64,000 bases of DNA from Tubulanus polymorphus (lineage: Eukaryota; Nemertea; Palaeonemertea; Tubulaniformes; Tubulanidae). Below the pieces are notes generated by a model. That model was not told where the DNA came from. It searched no databases and was given only the letters and a program-made list of their open reading frames with translations. Each line of letters starts with the position of its first letter. Position 1 is the first letter of the stretch. The stretch lies in assembly GCF_964204645.1 (NCBI RefSeq), contig NC_134027.1, positions 18,278,485-18,342,484 on the forward strand, read 5' to 3'. The position numbers and the translations under genes are program-made. Of the stretch, positions 30,661-41,203 are shown in pieces.

Positions 30661-32040
30661 ATTATAAAATAATAAACTAATATAATAAAATAAATAAAAA
30701 TCCCCTAGCTTTCTCTCCGACTGAGGAGGAAATAGAGGACTGCGTCCACCGCTACAATTATTTCCGGCCCCCACAGCCGACCTGCGCAGGCGTTTAGCTT
30801 AAAAAGAGAATAATAGATACCAACTAAATAAAACGAGGAGCATTCACCAATTTTTGGCCTCTCCCACTAGAGGGTGCCCTCAATGCTTCCCCTTTTGGAA
30901 GACTTACATGATGCCCAAAACACTTCAACCCACAAGATTCTCCACGAATATTTTATGGTGTCACTGAATCCCAAAATGCACACGCCAAAAATCCTTTCCT
31001 CAAATGATAGTAAATCCGACACCACAAATATAGTTTAGGGAAAAAGGCAAAGATTTAGAATTTTATGTATATGATGATATTCTCTTGAATACTATTTATT
31101 ATTTCTTGGAAATATTCAAACAATAAACAATATATACACAACCTCGAGGTTATCCAAAGGAGGAGATTAGCAAAGGCATATTGCCCTTAATACAAGTGCA
31201 CGACTCGCGCCAGAAACCACTAGTATTAAGAATAAAGATTTCAGATAGTCTAACATTACGACTCAATAATAGTTGCTTAAACCCTGCGCTCTACGCTAAA
31301 GAAAATGTAACTCTAAGTGCTCCTAATAAAGATAAGAATTTTCGCTATATTTGATCATAGTTCCAGTTAAGTACTTATTTAATTATTTTTCCTATTATGT
31401 TTATGTAAGAGATGGTATCTATTCCGAAAACTCAAAAGTTGATGAATAAACCAAGAGAGGAAATCGGAAAGAAGAATACTTTTGGGGACTAATTCAAAGG
31501 AAAAAGCCTCCTTGAACCCTGCGAGATTGTTTTCCGAAAACATCTTGGAAGAAAAACAACTTTGAGAATAAGGACCAAGAAATATTTAACTAAAGAGAAT
31601 CAGTGCTAAGTATGACTTACTAAGAAAATTAGAATAATCCCTCCCCCCATAGTTCGAAATCTTAGTAATACACACCTAAGAATGTGCACCGAGACTAATT
31701 AATAAAGCACATTTTTGCCTTTTTATAGAGCCAAGATTATGACATAACCCCATCTAATTGGCTAAAACAAAGCACCCCGAGCACACAATATAATTAAGAA
31801 CCGTATAGTGGCGCCATCTCGGGCACAGAGCACAGCATAGAAATATCGATTTAAGCACGGGAATATCGATTGAGGCACATTAACTTGAAAAATACAAAAC
31901 GGGAGTGACCCGAACTCATAGAAAAGGTCTTCAAGTACAGTTTTTGAATTCAAACTAAATCATACAATATTTCATTAAGATAGAAATAAAAACGTTTCTA
32001 ATCTGCCAGACCGAAGTCCATAGCATTTAACATTCTTGCC
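30661..32040. other. Foreign insertion between Polinton fragments, no gene seen
   Basis: Moderate base composition and no coding frame. On the minus strand TTAGCCAATTAG (about 31755) and CTATAAAAAGG (31729-31719) form a CCAAT/TATA promoter-like pair reading leftward. It could be an LTR element or a host 5-prime region; no terminal repeats were found by eye. Confidence 0.35.
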
Positions 32041-32046
32041 TCAGAA

Positions 32047-32868
32047 TTACAGGTCGTAAGGTCGAAAAATAAATTCTCGCACACTCGAATTTATTTTTCG
32101 ACCATTCAACCTTTGATATAGAACAACTAATACCCTATTACTTAAAATCTAAATGTGTTAAATTCTTGATTTTAACATAAAAAGTACGAGTAATTAACAA
32201 GTGAAAACTTGCGTCGAGAAATATTAGGAATATTATAATATGAATATATATATATATTTATATGTGTTAAATTCTTGATTTTAACACTAAATTCTTATTT
32301 TAACATAAAAGTAACGAGGAATTAACGAGTTGAAGAAAATATCAATTTAGATGAAAAATTTGATATTAAATGGAAGCAAATAAGTACTACTGTCCAACAT
32401 GTAAAATGAATATAGATAAATCTCAAAAATCAAGACACAATAAAACTAAATCTCATTTAGAAAATAAATTAAAATTAGAATATAAAGATGAAATATTAGA
32501 AAATAAATTAGAAGAATTAAAGAATGAAAAAGAAATATATAAATGTGATAAGTACTACTGTCCGACATGTAAAATAAATATAGATAAATCTCAAAAATCA
32601 AGACACAATAACTAAATCTCACTTAGAGAATAGATTAAAGTTAGAATATAAAGATGAAATATTAGAAACTAAATTAGAAGAATTAAAGAATGGAAAAGAA
32701 ATATATAAATGTAATACATGTAATCAATCATTCAGTGAAAAAAGATATCATAAAGAACATTTAAAGTCTAAAACTCATATTAGAAATATGAATAATGAGT
32801 CAATTCTCAATGCGGAAGTTTTTGTCATTACGAAATTTTCAGTCGGCGACGGACGTTTATCGTTGTAA
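32047..32868 (+). mobile_element. Polinton copy IV, terminal fragment
   Basis: From left to right: a decayed terminal hairpin (AAAAATAAATTCTCG...CGAATTTATTTTT at about 32064-32098), an ATACCCTATTACTT remnant of the tip sequence, an A+T-rich leader, and a zinc-finger gene reading inward. The orientation mirrors the right end of copy I. A near-duplicate leader block (TGTGTTAAATTCTTGATTTT at 32153 and again at 32261) shows a local duplication. Confidence 0.6.
32370..32868 (+). pseudogene. Polinton terminal zinc-finger gene, duplicated fingers, frameshifted
   Basis: Starts MEANKYYCPTCKMNIDKSQ in an ATATTAAATG context like its homologue at 6983. An internal duplication of about 190 bp repeats the finger and its linker. 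In the second copy two bases are missing at about 32610, giving a premature stop; the original frame goes on to a third finger (CNTCNQSFSEKRYHKEH). The last 20 codons to 32868 may be host sequence. Tandem U1-type fingers suggest nucleic-acid binding. Confidence 0.6.
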
Positions 32869-32869
32869 G

Positions 32870-33833
32870 TGATGTAATATAATAAACAGGGAAACCTATC
32901 TCAATTTGTTTTTAGCGATGCAGCGGAACTAATAAGGGACATTTTGATATATAACATGACCATAGAACACTATCCCTGATGGAATAATAAGCTCCACTCG
33001 ACAAACTCGTTCCCGTGCATTTTTAGGGTCATCCTTATTACCGAGATGACGTATTTTACCAAGATGAACCGAGATGAAATGAAATATAGCATATTTATTT
33101 ATTCCTTATCGATTTAAACGCTTGATATCATGTTATATCAGTAATAAATACCTTCTAGAGTCATATTTTACATATTTTTTTTATTTAAAAAAATCTTGAC
33201 TTCAAATACGTAAACTCGGGTAGCAATAAAATCTCATTGAATTTGATAGATCGACGATCTCATCTCGGAAAAGTTAAAGTTATTTTTCTCTGTTTCAGCA
33301 CACAGTCCCTCTACCATCAATGCCTAACCCCTGTTCGACCAACTTTGGGCGTTTTCCTTTGAAATATAAGCCTAATTGTAAAAGATAAGCATTAATCTAA
33401 GTTAATGCTGCATCTTTATCATGAAACCTAAGAAAGATTTCTATTATTTAGGCCTATTCAAATTTTCTGTCCACTACCGCGTGGAAAAAAGACCCAGTCA
33501 AAATTGTGCATCACGCTTTGACGAAGAAATCGGTTCTAGCCTATAAATTTTACGACTCAAACGAATCTTGTTCTCAAAAAAGCCGCTTTTAGTTTGATGC
33601 AAAATGTCATTTGCTTTTAAAATGTGTAACTAGGCCTAATCAAAAGGATATTTCAAAAGCAAACTTTGCCGGGCCAAGACTGGCAAGAGCCATATTGAAT
33701 TCAATTTTTTCCGAACCATTATGCCTCTTTCATCATAACATTATTTATCCTATTTCAAGATCTTAGGCCTACAAGTAGAAAGAGGGCCTACGTTGGGTTC
33801 AAATCGGAATTTTAAGATTTATTTCATTTAATT
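32870..33833. other. Host intergenic DNA, nothing recognised
   Basis: No reading frame, repeat family or promoter that I can support. Composition is host-like. Confidence 0.3.
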
Positions 33834-34375
33834 CCAGGTTTTCACTGTAGATTATTAAAGACATGTGGAGTTGTGGGAATTCACAGTTGTTTGATAATCC
33901 ATCATTTGTAAGTGTAAGGCTATTTGAGGGATTCGAAACCGTCACATTATTTTGTGTAGCTTTATTATGTTTAATTCCAGATGTTTATCATGACACGGTT
34001 CATTTTGGGGGTTTGCCAGCGAGTTGGTATGCTGTCGGCAGAAGTAGTTTGATAATTCGTTGCATGTAAGTAAACAGCTATTTGAAGGATTCGAAACCGA
34101 AATCTGTATTGTGAATTTTTTTGTTGTATTTTGTTTGATTCTAGGTGTTTATCATGAATAGGACATGATTCATTTTGGGAGTTTGTCTGAGAGTTTGTAT
34201 ACTGTCAAATGAAGTTTCTTCGTCAATTTGTCGTATGTAAGTATCAATCTATAGGTTATATATTAGGGGTTCGATACAGAAATTTGGTGAATTCCTCAGA
34301 TTTATTTTAATTTATTCCAGGTTGTTATCAGAAAAATATGTATTTCATAGGTTGGTCTTAGATTGAAAACTAAAA
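33834..34375 (+). repeat. Tandem exon-like units with splice sites
   Basis: Three to four diverged units of about 170 bp, each with a polypyrimidine-plus-CCAG or CTAG acceptor (about 33838, 33980, 34145, 34320), a TGTTTATCATGA and TTCATTTTGGG core, and an ATGTAAGT or TTGTAAGT donor. The repeated arrangement suggests tandemly duplicated, possibly non-coding, exons feeding the small gene at 34376. No frame is conserved across units. Confidence 0.35.
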
Positions 34376-34837
34376 ATGGATGATAGTTCTAAATTTGATG
34401 TTGATTCACATGACCAATCTAGTAAGTATGGCTCACTCATCTTTTAGAATAAGAGACCTATTGCATTAATCCTTCAATTCAAGTTGCTATACAACCTTTT
34501 ATACAGATATTTACCTTATCAATATAAACATGTATTTGCCATTAGCCATAAAATTCAGTAAAACTTTTCCCGTCCAGATTTTGAAACGTCATTTGACTCA
34601 ATTTTTCCTCCTAGAAAATTGCTTTAGCTTATTCCAATGTTCGCAGTAAAAGTGAATTGTAGCATGTATGATTCCCATCCATCAATTTTGTCTTGTTTCG
34701 TATTTTCAGCGAAAATCATCGCGAAAAAGTCTGACGTCGAGGCAGGTGGTGGCCAGAAAAAGAAATATTATTGGGAAATATTTAAAGACGCATGGCAAAC
34801 ACACTTATTGTTCACTTTTTTCCTATCCTTATTTTGA
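34376..34837 (+). CDS. Candidate two-exon small gene, transporter-like fragment
   Basis: Exon a (34376-34421) reads MDDSSKFDVDSHDQS to a GTAAGT donor in phase 1. Exon b (34710-34837) follows a TTTCAG acceptor in matching phase and reads KIIAKKSDVEAGGGQKK, then YYWEIFKDAW, to a TGA. An AATAAA lies at 34852. The second exon resembles the cytoplasmic loop plus start of TM7 of equilibrative nucleoside transporters, then goes out of family, so this may be a truncated duplicate of such a gene. Low certainty. Confidence 0.3.
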
Positions 34838-34924
34838 AATTGAAGTATTGTAATAAACTATTGATTTATTTTTGTTGATCAACGGAACTAGTTTTGTTGT
34901 TTTGTTTCTTAATTTACATTTGAT

Positions 34925-35790
34925 TTGGATGGTCATCTTGCGTAGGAGTCAGTTTGTCATCGAAGCAATACAGTCTAACTTGTTGACGTCTCAGATGCAG
35001 TGGGGCAGGGCGGTCATTATATTGTGGACTTATCCAAATTACACTTACACAGCCCAACGTGTTTCAGTGTGTAAACTATGTCGTACTGGGCATTATAACA
35101 CAGTGAGGAATTGAGTTTTAGCCACCTGAGCCCTCGGCTTGATTCGAGCAAAAAGACCTTAACTGACTTCAGGGAATTTGATTATGAGTCAAGGATTTTC
35201 TAAATTTCCGAATGCTTTCTCTGGTTTTAAGATCAATTCAAATTCAATCTTCAATACATAAAAATAAGTCAAATAAATTTGTATTTTATTGAAAGAAATT
35301 CTACTGAAGACAGATTTTGAAATGAAGGATATATCCAGGCTAATAATTACAGCAGAATCAACTGATGATCATCAAGGTGAAGTTTTCATTCATCTTCGGC
35401 TAATTTGTCTACCCTGATGATTGAAGCATTTTGGTTACTCGCGCCAATTAGTCAGCCACCGTCGATTTTCATGCCATCTGACCTCTTTCCATCTGTAATT
35501 AAGCAATCAAATGTAAGAATTACTTAGTTAAGGAGCGAAATAAATTATAGATATCTTAGGAGACTAATTCAAATCATGAGTTTGTTGTGAAAATCTATTA
35601 CTACAGTCTCGTAGAGCATAGACACCAAGCCACGTGGCATTGGTATTTTAAGGGCTATTCAGTTTACTCCAAAACAAGTCTATGATTAACATTAAAAAAG
35701 CTTCATATCAAGGGTATGTCACAGGACTCGTGGCGCCCATGAATTATCATACCATAATAACAATGAATCCAATTCTACATGTACGTTAGC
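34925..35790. repeat. Left arm of large inverted duplication
   Basis: The sequence matches, in reverse complement, 37065-38000 with about 80 percent identity by eye; both contain GCCACCTGAGCCC (or complement), TCTACCCTGATGAT-type and ATGCCATCTGACCTCTTTCC blocks. The coding exon preserved in the right arm is disrupted here by stops. Confidence 0.65.
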
Positions 35791-35880
35791 ACGACTGATT
35801 ACTAATCCAAATATTGCATTACAAAAAAAAATTACGCAAAACGTCAAGTACTTACAGCATCTGAGACAGTTGCGCTTCAG

Positions 35881-36125
35881 TTAGAGTGTTAAGTTACGTC
35901 TTTGGCTGTCAATGTCGAAAAAGCCTAATTTGAAACATGCATTTGCGCACTGTGGTTTAATATTCCTGCAAGAATCCGCAAAGGAATTGAAGACCGTAGT
36001 GACCAGTTCATTCCACGAATAATAGCTGGAAAGAAAGTAATCAAAATAAATTGTCGTGCACATTCAGTGTAAACCAGGCCATAACTAGCTGCTATTAAGG
36101 CATTCCACTGACTGGCTCTACCCAC
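35881..36125 (-). pseudogene. Decayed LINE C-terminal remnant
   Basis: Minus-strand codons in two frames give ITFFPAIIRGMN and NELVTTVFNSFADSC, which resemble the FF-R-I-W-N-L-P block near the end of CR1/Jockey LINE proteins. It is short and frameshifted. Confidence 0.3.
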
Positions 36126-36584
36126 TATATTTAGGGCCTAAATCTATTCTAGGCGCATCCCCCAAAAAAACTAGGCATTAGGCCTTAGTAAGTAGCCAAC
36201 AATGAACATTGCTTCACCGAGTACTCATTTGCGACCATAAGATCTTACTCATATAGGTTAACGGATTCTCACCTTAAAATACATAAACTCCGCTGTCGTT
36301 GTCATCGATCCGAGTCGTCAACTGAACGCGGAAGTAAAATTCCTACAATTTCGGTCCATATCGCTTTGGTTTAAGCCAGAAATCTTCAGGAAATGTAGCC
36401 AACGTAAATTGATTTACGAATAGAATTAATCAATTGACTCATTTTAGAAATCATGGTTTCGTGAAATTCATTAAAGTCCTAAAACTCGCGATAAATTTAA
36501 GCCGAAAATGATTTCAACCATCCACCATGTTGTTTCATTAATAAAACAATTGTTGCGCGCCGGCACTGTACTGATGTGTGTCCT

Positions 36585-36670
36585 GCCTGAATGCATGGTT
36601 TCACTAGGATTCGAACCCTCAACCTCTCAGTCAAACACTTTATCCACCCCTGCCACAGCCAGGACGCGTC
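36585..36670 (-). repeat. tRNA-derived SINE head or tRNA pseudogene
   Basis: On the minus strand GTGGCAGGGGTGGATAA (A-box-like) is followed by GGTTCGAATCC (perfect B-box) at about tRNA spacing. The acceptor stem does not close, so it is not a functional tRNA. It lies in the centre of the inverted duplication. Confidence 0.5.
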
Positions 36671-36869
36671 TTTTATCGTTAGTGGGAGTACTCGACACGG
36701 CGAGTGGCGATTGCTACTATCACCCGGTGTTATCTTACAGTAAGTGATTTCAAGTTTAAAATAGGATGAAGAGTGCATTGATAGAATCTACGCGGAGAGA
36801 AAGTCTGTTATATTTCTATCAGAATTCAAAATTCCGTTTAGTAGTTGTTGAATCTGAGAGACGATGAAT

Positions 36870-37016
36870 TTTATGTGATGAAAAAAAGTGGAAAATATGT
36901 AAATGATAATAATAACAATCAACAGAATTACAAGAGGGTTTTCGACGAAAGTCGGAAAACCCTAATAAGAAACACGCGAATCTCAATAGGGTTTTCTGTG
37001 ATGTAACAGAAAACCC
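36870..37016 (+). repeat. Hairpin-tailed dispersed repeat, copy 3 with two hairpins
   Basis: Hairpin one, AGGGTTTTCGAC/GTCGGAAAACCCT (36935-36963), and hairpin two, AGGGTTTTCTGT/ACAGAAAACCCT (36988-37016), are separated by AAGAAACACGCGAATCTC. Both are followed by AATAA. A (TAA)n-like tract precedes them, as in the copies at 21826 and 28812. Confidence 0.6.
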
Positions 37017-37064
37017 TAATAATAATTTATAGTCATGTTTGAAATATTTGGATCAGTATCAGTC

Positions 37065-38000
37065 GTGCTAATGTACATGCAGAATTGGATTCCGAATCAT
37101 TGCTATTATGGGATGATAATTCACGGGCTTCAAGAGTCCTACGATATACCCTTGATGTGAAGCTTTTAAAAGTTTATCAGAGACTTGTTTTGGAGTAAAC
37201 CGAATAGCCCTTAAAATACCGATTCCACATGGCTTAACGGCCAGTGTCTATGCTCTGCGAGACAGTAGTAATAGATTATATGTTTCACGATAAACGCACG
37301 ATTTAGATATTTATTATACTTTCTTTCACTCCTCTATTATATTACATAACTGAGTAATTCTTACATTAGATTGCTTAATTACAGGCGGAAAGAGGTCAGA
37401 TGGCATGAAAATCGACTGTGGCTGACTAATTGACGCGCGCAGATAAAGCGTTGAGGTTTCAAAAGGTGTCGCCAAAATGCTTGTATCATCAGGGGTAGAC
37501 AAATTATCTGAAAGATAAATGAAAACTCCACCTTGTCGATCGTCAGTTGATTTAGCTGTAATTATTTCGTCTGGATCAATCGACACATAATTCATTTCAA
37601 AATCTGTGTTCAGTAGAATTTCTTTCAATAAAATAAGAATCTATTTGACTAATTTTTTGCTAATGTATTCAGGAGTGAATTTTAATTGATTTAAAATCAG
37701 AGAAAGCATTCTTCAAAAATTTAGAAAATCCTAGACTCATAATCAAATTCTGTGAAGTCATTTAGGTCTTTTGCTCGAATCAAGCCAAGGGCTCAGGTGG
37801 CTAAAATACAATTCCTCACTATCCTGTAACGCCGAGTACGACGAGTTTACACACTGAAAAACTTTGCGCTGTATAAGTGTAATTTGGATAAGTCAGCATT
37901 ATAATAACGGCCCTGTCCCGCGAGCTCCATCTGAGACATAAACAAGTTGGACTGTATTGCTTCGATGCTTTGACAAATGGACTCCTAATATCCTCATATC
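37065..38000. repeat. Right arm of large inverted duplication
   Basis: Reverse-complement partner of 34925-35790; the central region (about 35790-37065) includes a SINE head, a LINE remnant and hairpin repeats. This arm keeps an open coding exon. Confidence 0.65.
37326..37628 (-). CDS. Open exon in the inverted duplication, unrecognised
   Basis: About 100 codons with balanced composition: NTDFEMNYVSIDPDEIITA, then DDRQGGVFIYLSDNLS and ISQPQSIFMPSDLFPP. It ends with a TGA and is preceded by a TTATTTTATTGAAAG tract that may hold an acceptor. The left arm has the same exon with stops and indels, so this one is the better-kept copy. A beta-rich extracellular-type domain is possible; no family is recognised. 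Confidence 0.4.
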   Translation of the reverse strand: MKEILLNTDFEMNYVSIDPDEIITAKSTDDRQGGVFIYLSDNLSTPDDTSILATPFETSTLYLRASISQPQSIFMPSDLFPPVIKQSNVRITQLCNIIEE

Positions 38001-39066
38001 CAGCATAATGTTGACCCAGGTTGCGCTCTCCAAGCTGCTATGCAGCTTTATTTTGTATTAGTTTGTTAACTGCGGCACAGTGGAGCGTTCGCGTTGAAAA
38101 CAGTCGTGTACAGTCACGTAGGCAATTTAGCCTTACTCTCGTGTTCACTGTACGTGTATATCAGTTATAGAATATGCGCGCCACGGCGTAGGTCGCACGT
38201 AACAACGATGTGTCTGAGTGAAGATGAAAGCTACTTAAAGCAATCCTATCGAATCGTGATATTATTAAAAATCATGTCAGTCGATAAACTTTGTTTCGTC
38301 AGTAACCGGCTCTGACTGGCCTCAAATTTGAAGAACTTGGGACCTTCTAACCTGATTGGTCCGTATGACAAAAATGAAAAAACCTCCGATGAAACCCAGG
38401 CTCTCACCAAGTTTGTACCGTATCTTATCGGGTCACTCATAGTTCTAGTTGTTTTACATAATTCAAGGGATGTATTACAATTATGAACATTTGTTCGGAC
38501 AAAAAGGCCCATAATCAATTTTTCGAAGATTTCATTCTCGTTAAAAGACAGTCATCATTAAAATTCACACTGAACAAAATCCTTTATCCAAGTCCTTTAT
38601 CATATATTTTTTCTTGTTTAATTTTAAATGATATCATTTTTGCATACCAGTAGCCTATAACGTGATATATTTTTACTTCACACCAGTTTGGCGGGCCACT
38701 GGACCATTGGTCCTTTATCTTAATTTTATGATCATAGCAATATGTTGTGTGTACCTAAACTATGCATTCATTAGTATAGTATAAATGAGAATATCAGGTC
38801 CAATGTTGATAAATACTTCGCTTAATTTCCCTCATATTTCCTTCTGGCATTTTCACCTTTGGCATTTTTACCTATGGTGTGATTTTTCCTCTGGCATTTT
38901 TACCTCTGGCATTATTACCTGGATTCCATAACACGTACGTGTGCTAAAGTGCAGCATACAGTGTGTATACATGCAGTATTGCCGATACACAATATACTAC
39001 TGGTACGTACAGTATAGTAGTACAGGACTGAAACAGGCTATATACAGACGTATATACAAATAAGCT

Positions 39067-39270
39067 ATGGCGCTGAGTAACCGGGGGATTTTTTTGAAGC
39101 GCTTCACGGGTTTAGTTCGCTCATATCATGAACGGTCAACCACATCAGTGGCTTCTAGCAGAGATGATAAACAGCTTCATGAAATACCTGGACCTACAGG
39201 ATTGCCGGTGGTTGGCAATCTATTCCAATTCCTTTCCTATGCGATGAAAGGGAAAGCTCATCTGTACCAT
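39067..39270 (+). CDS. Mitochondrial-clan cytochrome P450, exon 1
   Basis: 68 codons from an ATG in an AGCTATGGCG context to a GTAAGT donor, phase 0. The N-terminus is basic and serine/threonine-rich without a membrane anchor (FLKRFTGLVRSYHERSTT), typical of a mitochondrial import signal, and is followed by the proline-rich IPGPTGLPVVGNLFQF hinge of P450 enzymes. Mitochondrial P450s hydroxylate steroid-like or other lipophilic substrates using ferredoxin electrons. The next exon is 20.5 kb away. It looks most like lophotrochozoan mitochondrial P450s (CYP10-like), but the subfamily cannot be fixed from this part. Confidence 0.85.
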
Positions 39271-40261
39271 GTAAGTTAATTTCTTAATCAAAAACTATAT
39301 TCATATAATATACTAGCTAACAACCCGTCATGGAAGGGTTTATCGTAATTGAGTTAGAGTTGATTATTTTACTTCTTATGTGGAAACCACATTTATTTCG
39401 CATATGAATGGAAGTGTCTTGACTTGATTTGGATGGTCAGTTGAATTTACATTTGTGTTTTCTTTTGTTAAGTCGAAGTAATGGAAAAACATTTCAGTTC
39501 GTTTAAGCATTGGTTGACGTTTATGACGTCATGCCAATGCTAGTAAAATGGATCGAAAATCGTAGTCGAAAAAAAGCATTGGACTCTTCTCATTTTCATA
39601 GTAAATTCAAATTGTAACTCCGTTGTCGTAAAATATATAAGACACAGCTGAAAATGACTCAAAATAATGTTTCAATTATTCCCTACAAGATAACGTCGCC
39701 GGATTTCTGATTAAGTGGTCCAAAAAGTTATGCTATCGCATTTTAGCTCCCGAAGAGCGAGAGAGCTATTACGAGCGTGTCGGCATCATGTTGTGTATGT
39801 TTACCGTGAACCAAAGCACACCATTTTTACAGTCATTGAATTAACGAAAGATCCGATTGATGGGGTTAAATACGCTGCAAAAATAGATCTAGCAACTTTG
39901 TATTCAAGATTAATTCACCATCTATTGGGTTGAATGGTGATAGAAGTTGATCACAATAGTATTAAGAAGATTTTTGAACATACTGCCATGGAGTCCCGTC
40001 GATAGACTGTTAAGTAACACATTTTCCTTGCCAAACTTGTATTCTAAATGTATATTGTATGAAAATAGAAATATTAATTTGAAAATATTTTGCATTCGAA
40101 AATTGATGTTTAGTGCACCAGCGCTTTTTTGTTGAATAATACGTGCGTATGAATATTTGGATGAATTTTACGCAATACTTATTTGCATATAGAAAACACC
40201 GAACAGGTGAACTATTTGTTTAGGATATAACAATCGCCATTTATCGTCATGATACGGCTTG

Positions 40262-40966
40262 TCCGAAATGTCACTAGATAAACCGGTACCGAGAAATATC
40301 GCTATGAGATCAACAAACGGATTGCTACTCATACGCGTCTATTACCATGGTCAACCGGACCACTGTTTATTGTGCAACAACTTTAACCATACATGGGTGG
40401 AATGTCAGGATGTAAGCTGCAGTCACCCAACGCATCCACCACATAAATGCAGACAGATAACGCACAGAAACGCGCAAAAAAACCGGCGTTATGAACTAAA
40501 TTACCCGACCGCTCAGCAATCGTCAGCGATCAGCAAAAAATCAGACGATTCTGACAAACGTAAACGATCATCGTGTTCGTCATCCGATGATTCCGCCCCA
40601 CAAACACCGAGAAAACGTTCCATCCAGGAGAAAGTAAATGATACCCGGATAACTGCGCTTCAGACAACGCTGTAGGCTGTATTATCTCAGCAGCCAAATG
40701 AAACTGATAAACCGATAGCTACGGCTGTCCCTGTTGCTGAAAACTCTAGATCTCTCCCGAAACCGCTGTTTGAGGGCCTGCCAACAAGCCAACTACAAAA
40801 AGACCAGGAGAAGGATACCAAACGCATGAAAGAACTAAATAAAAGTAAGGGGAGATCATCTAGTTCCTTTCCACAAACCGCCGAAGACCCAAAAGCGGTC
40901 CAACAACGGATTAACGCAAGAGAGGAAGAAATAAATCGCCGCAAAAACAAAAATAAAAAGAACTGA
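40262..40966 (+). pseudogene. LINE A ORF1 (zinc-knuckle nucleic-acid-binding protein)
   Basis: Carries a CX2CX4HX4C knuckle (CLLCNNFNHTWVEC) with a following CSHPTHPPHKC, then a basic serine-rich region (KRKRSSCSSSDDSAPQTPRK). One in-frame TAG at 40673-40675 interrupts it; the same frame continues to a TGA at 40964. The N-terminal half, seen in LINE B from 45961, is missing. ORF1 proteins of L1/Tx1 elements coat the element RNA. Confidence 0.75.
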
Positions 40967-40984
40967 CTAGACGGAAAGAGAACT

Positions 40985-41203
40985 GTGCCAGAACATTTAC
41001 GGTGTTCTTTAGAACTTTCAGGGGTCCGACCTCTCAAATACGAATGGGAAACCGAAATACTAAATAGATTGATCGTGCGAGCATCAGCTATATCTCAGAA
41101 AGGTAAAATATTGGAAAGCTATCTAAAACGATGTAAAAGTATGAGTAACACGCAGGTTAACTGCTCAAATTTCTTCGTTCAAAATGAATGCCGAAAATAT
41201 TAA
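40985..41203 (+). CDS. LINE A small middle frame between ORF1 and ORF2
   Basis: Open for 72 codons and overlapping the start of ORF2 by 20 bases. It contains RPLKYEWETEILNRLI. LINE B keeps RPLKYIWETEMLNRLI at the same place (about 47140-47190) although ORF1 around it is riddled with stops, so this short peptide is conserved. It may be a separate small ORF or a frameshifted extension of ORF1. Confidence 0.4.
   Translation: MPEHLRCSLELSGVRPLKYEWETEILNRLIVRASAISQKGKILESYLKRCKSMSNTQVNCSNFFVQNECRKY

Noticed and set aside
36585-36670. Functional tRNA gene
   Set aside because: A- and B-boxes are present but the acceptor and anticodon stems do not close; better as a SINE head or pseudogene.
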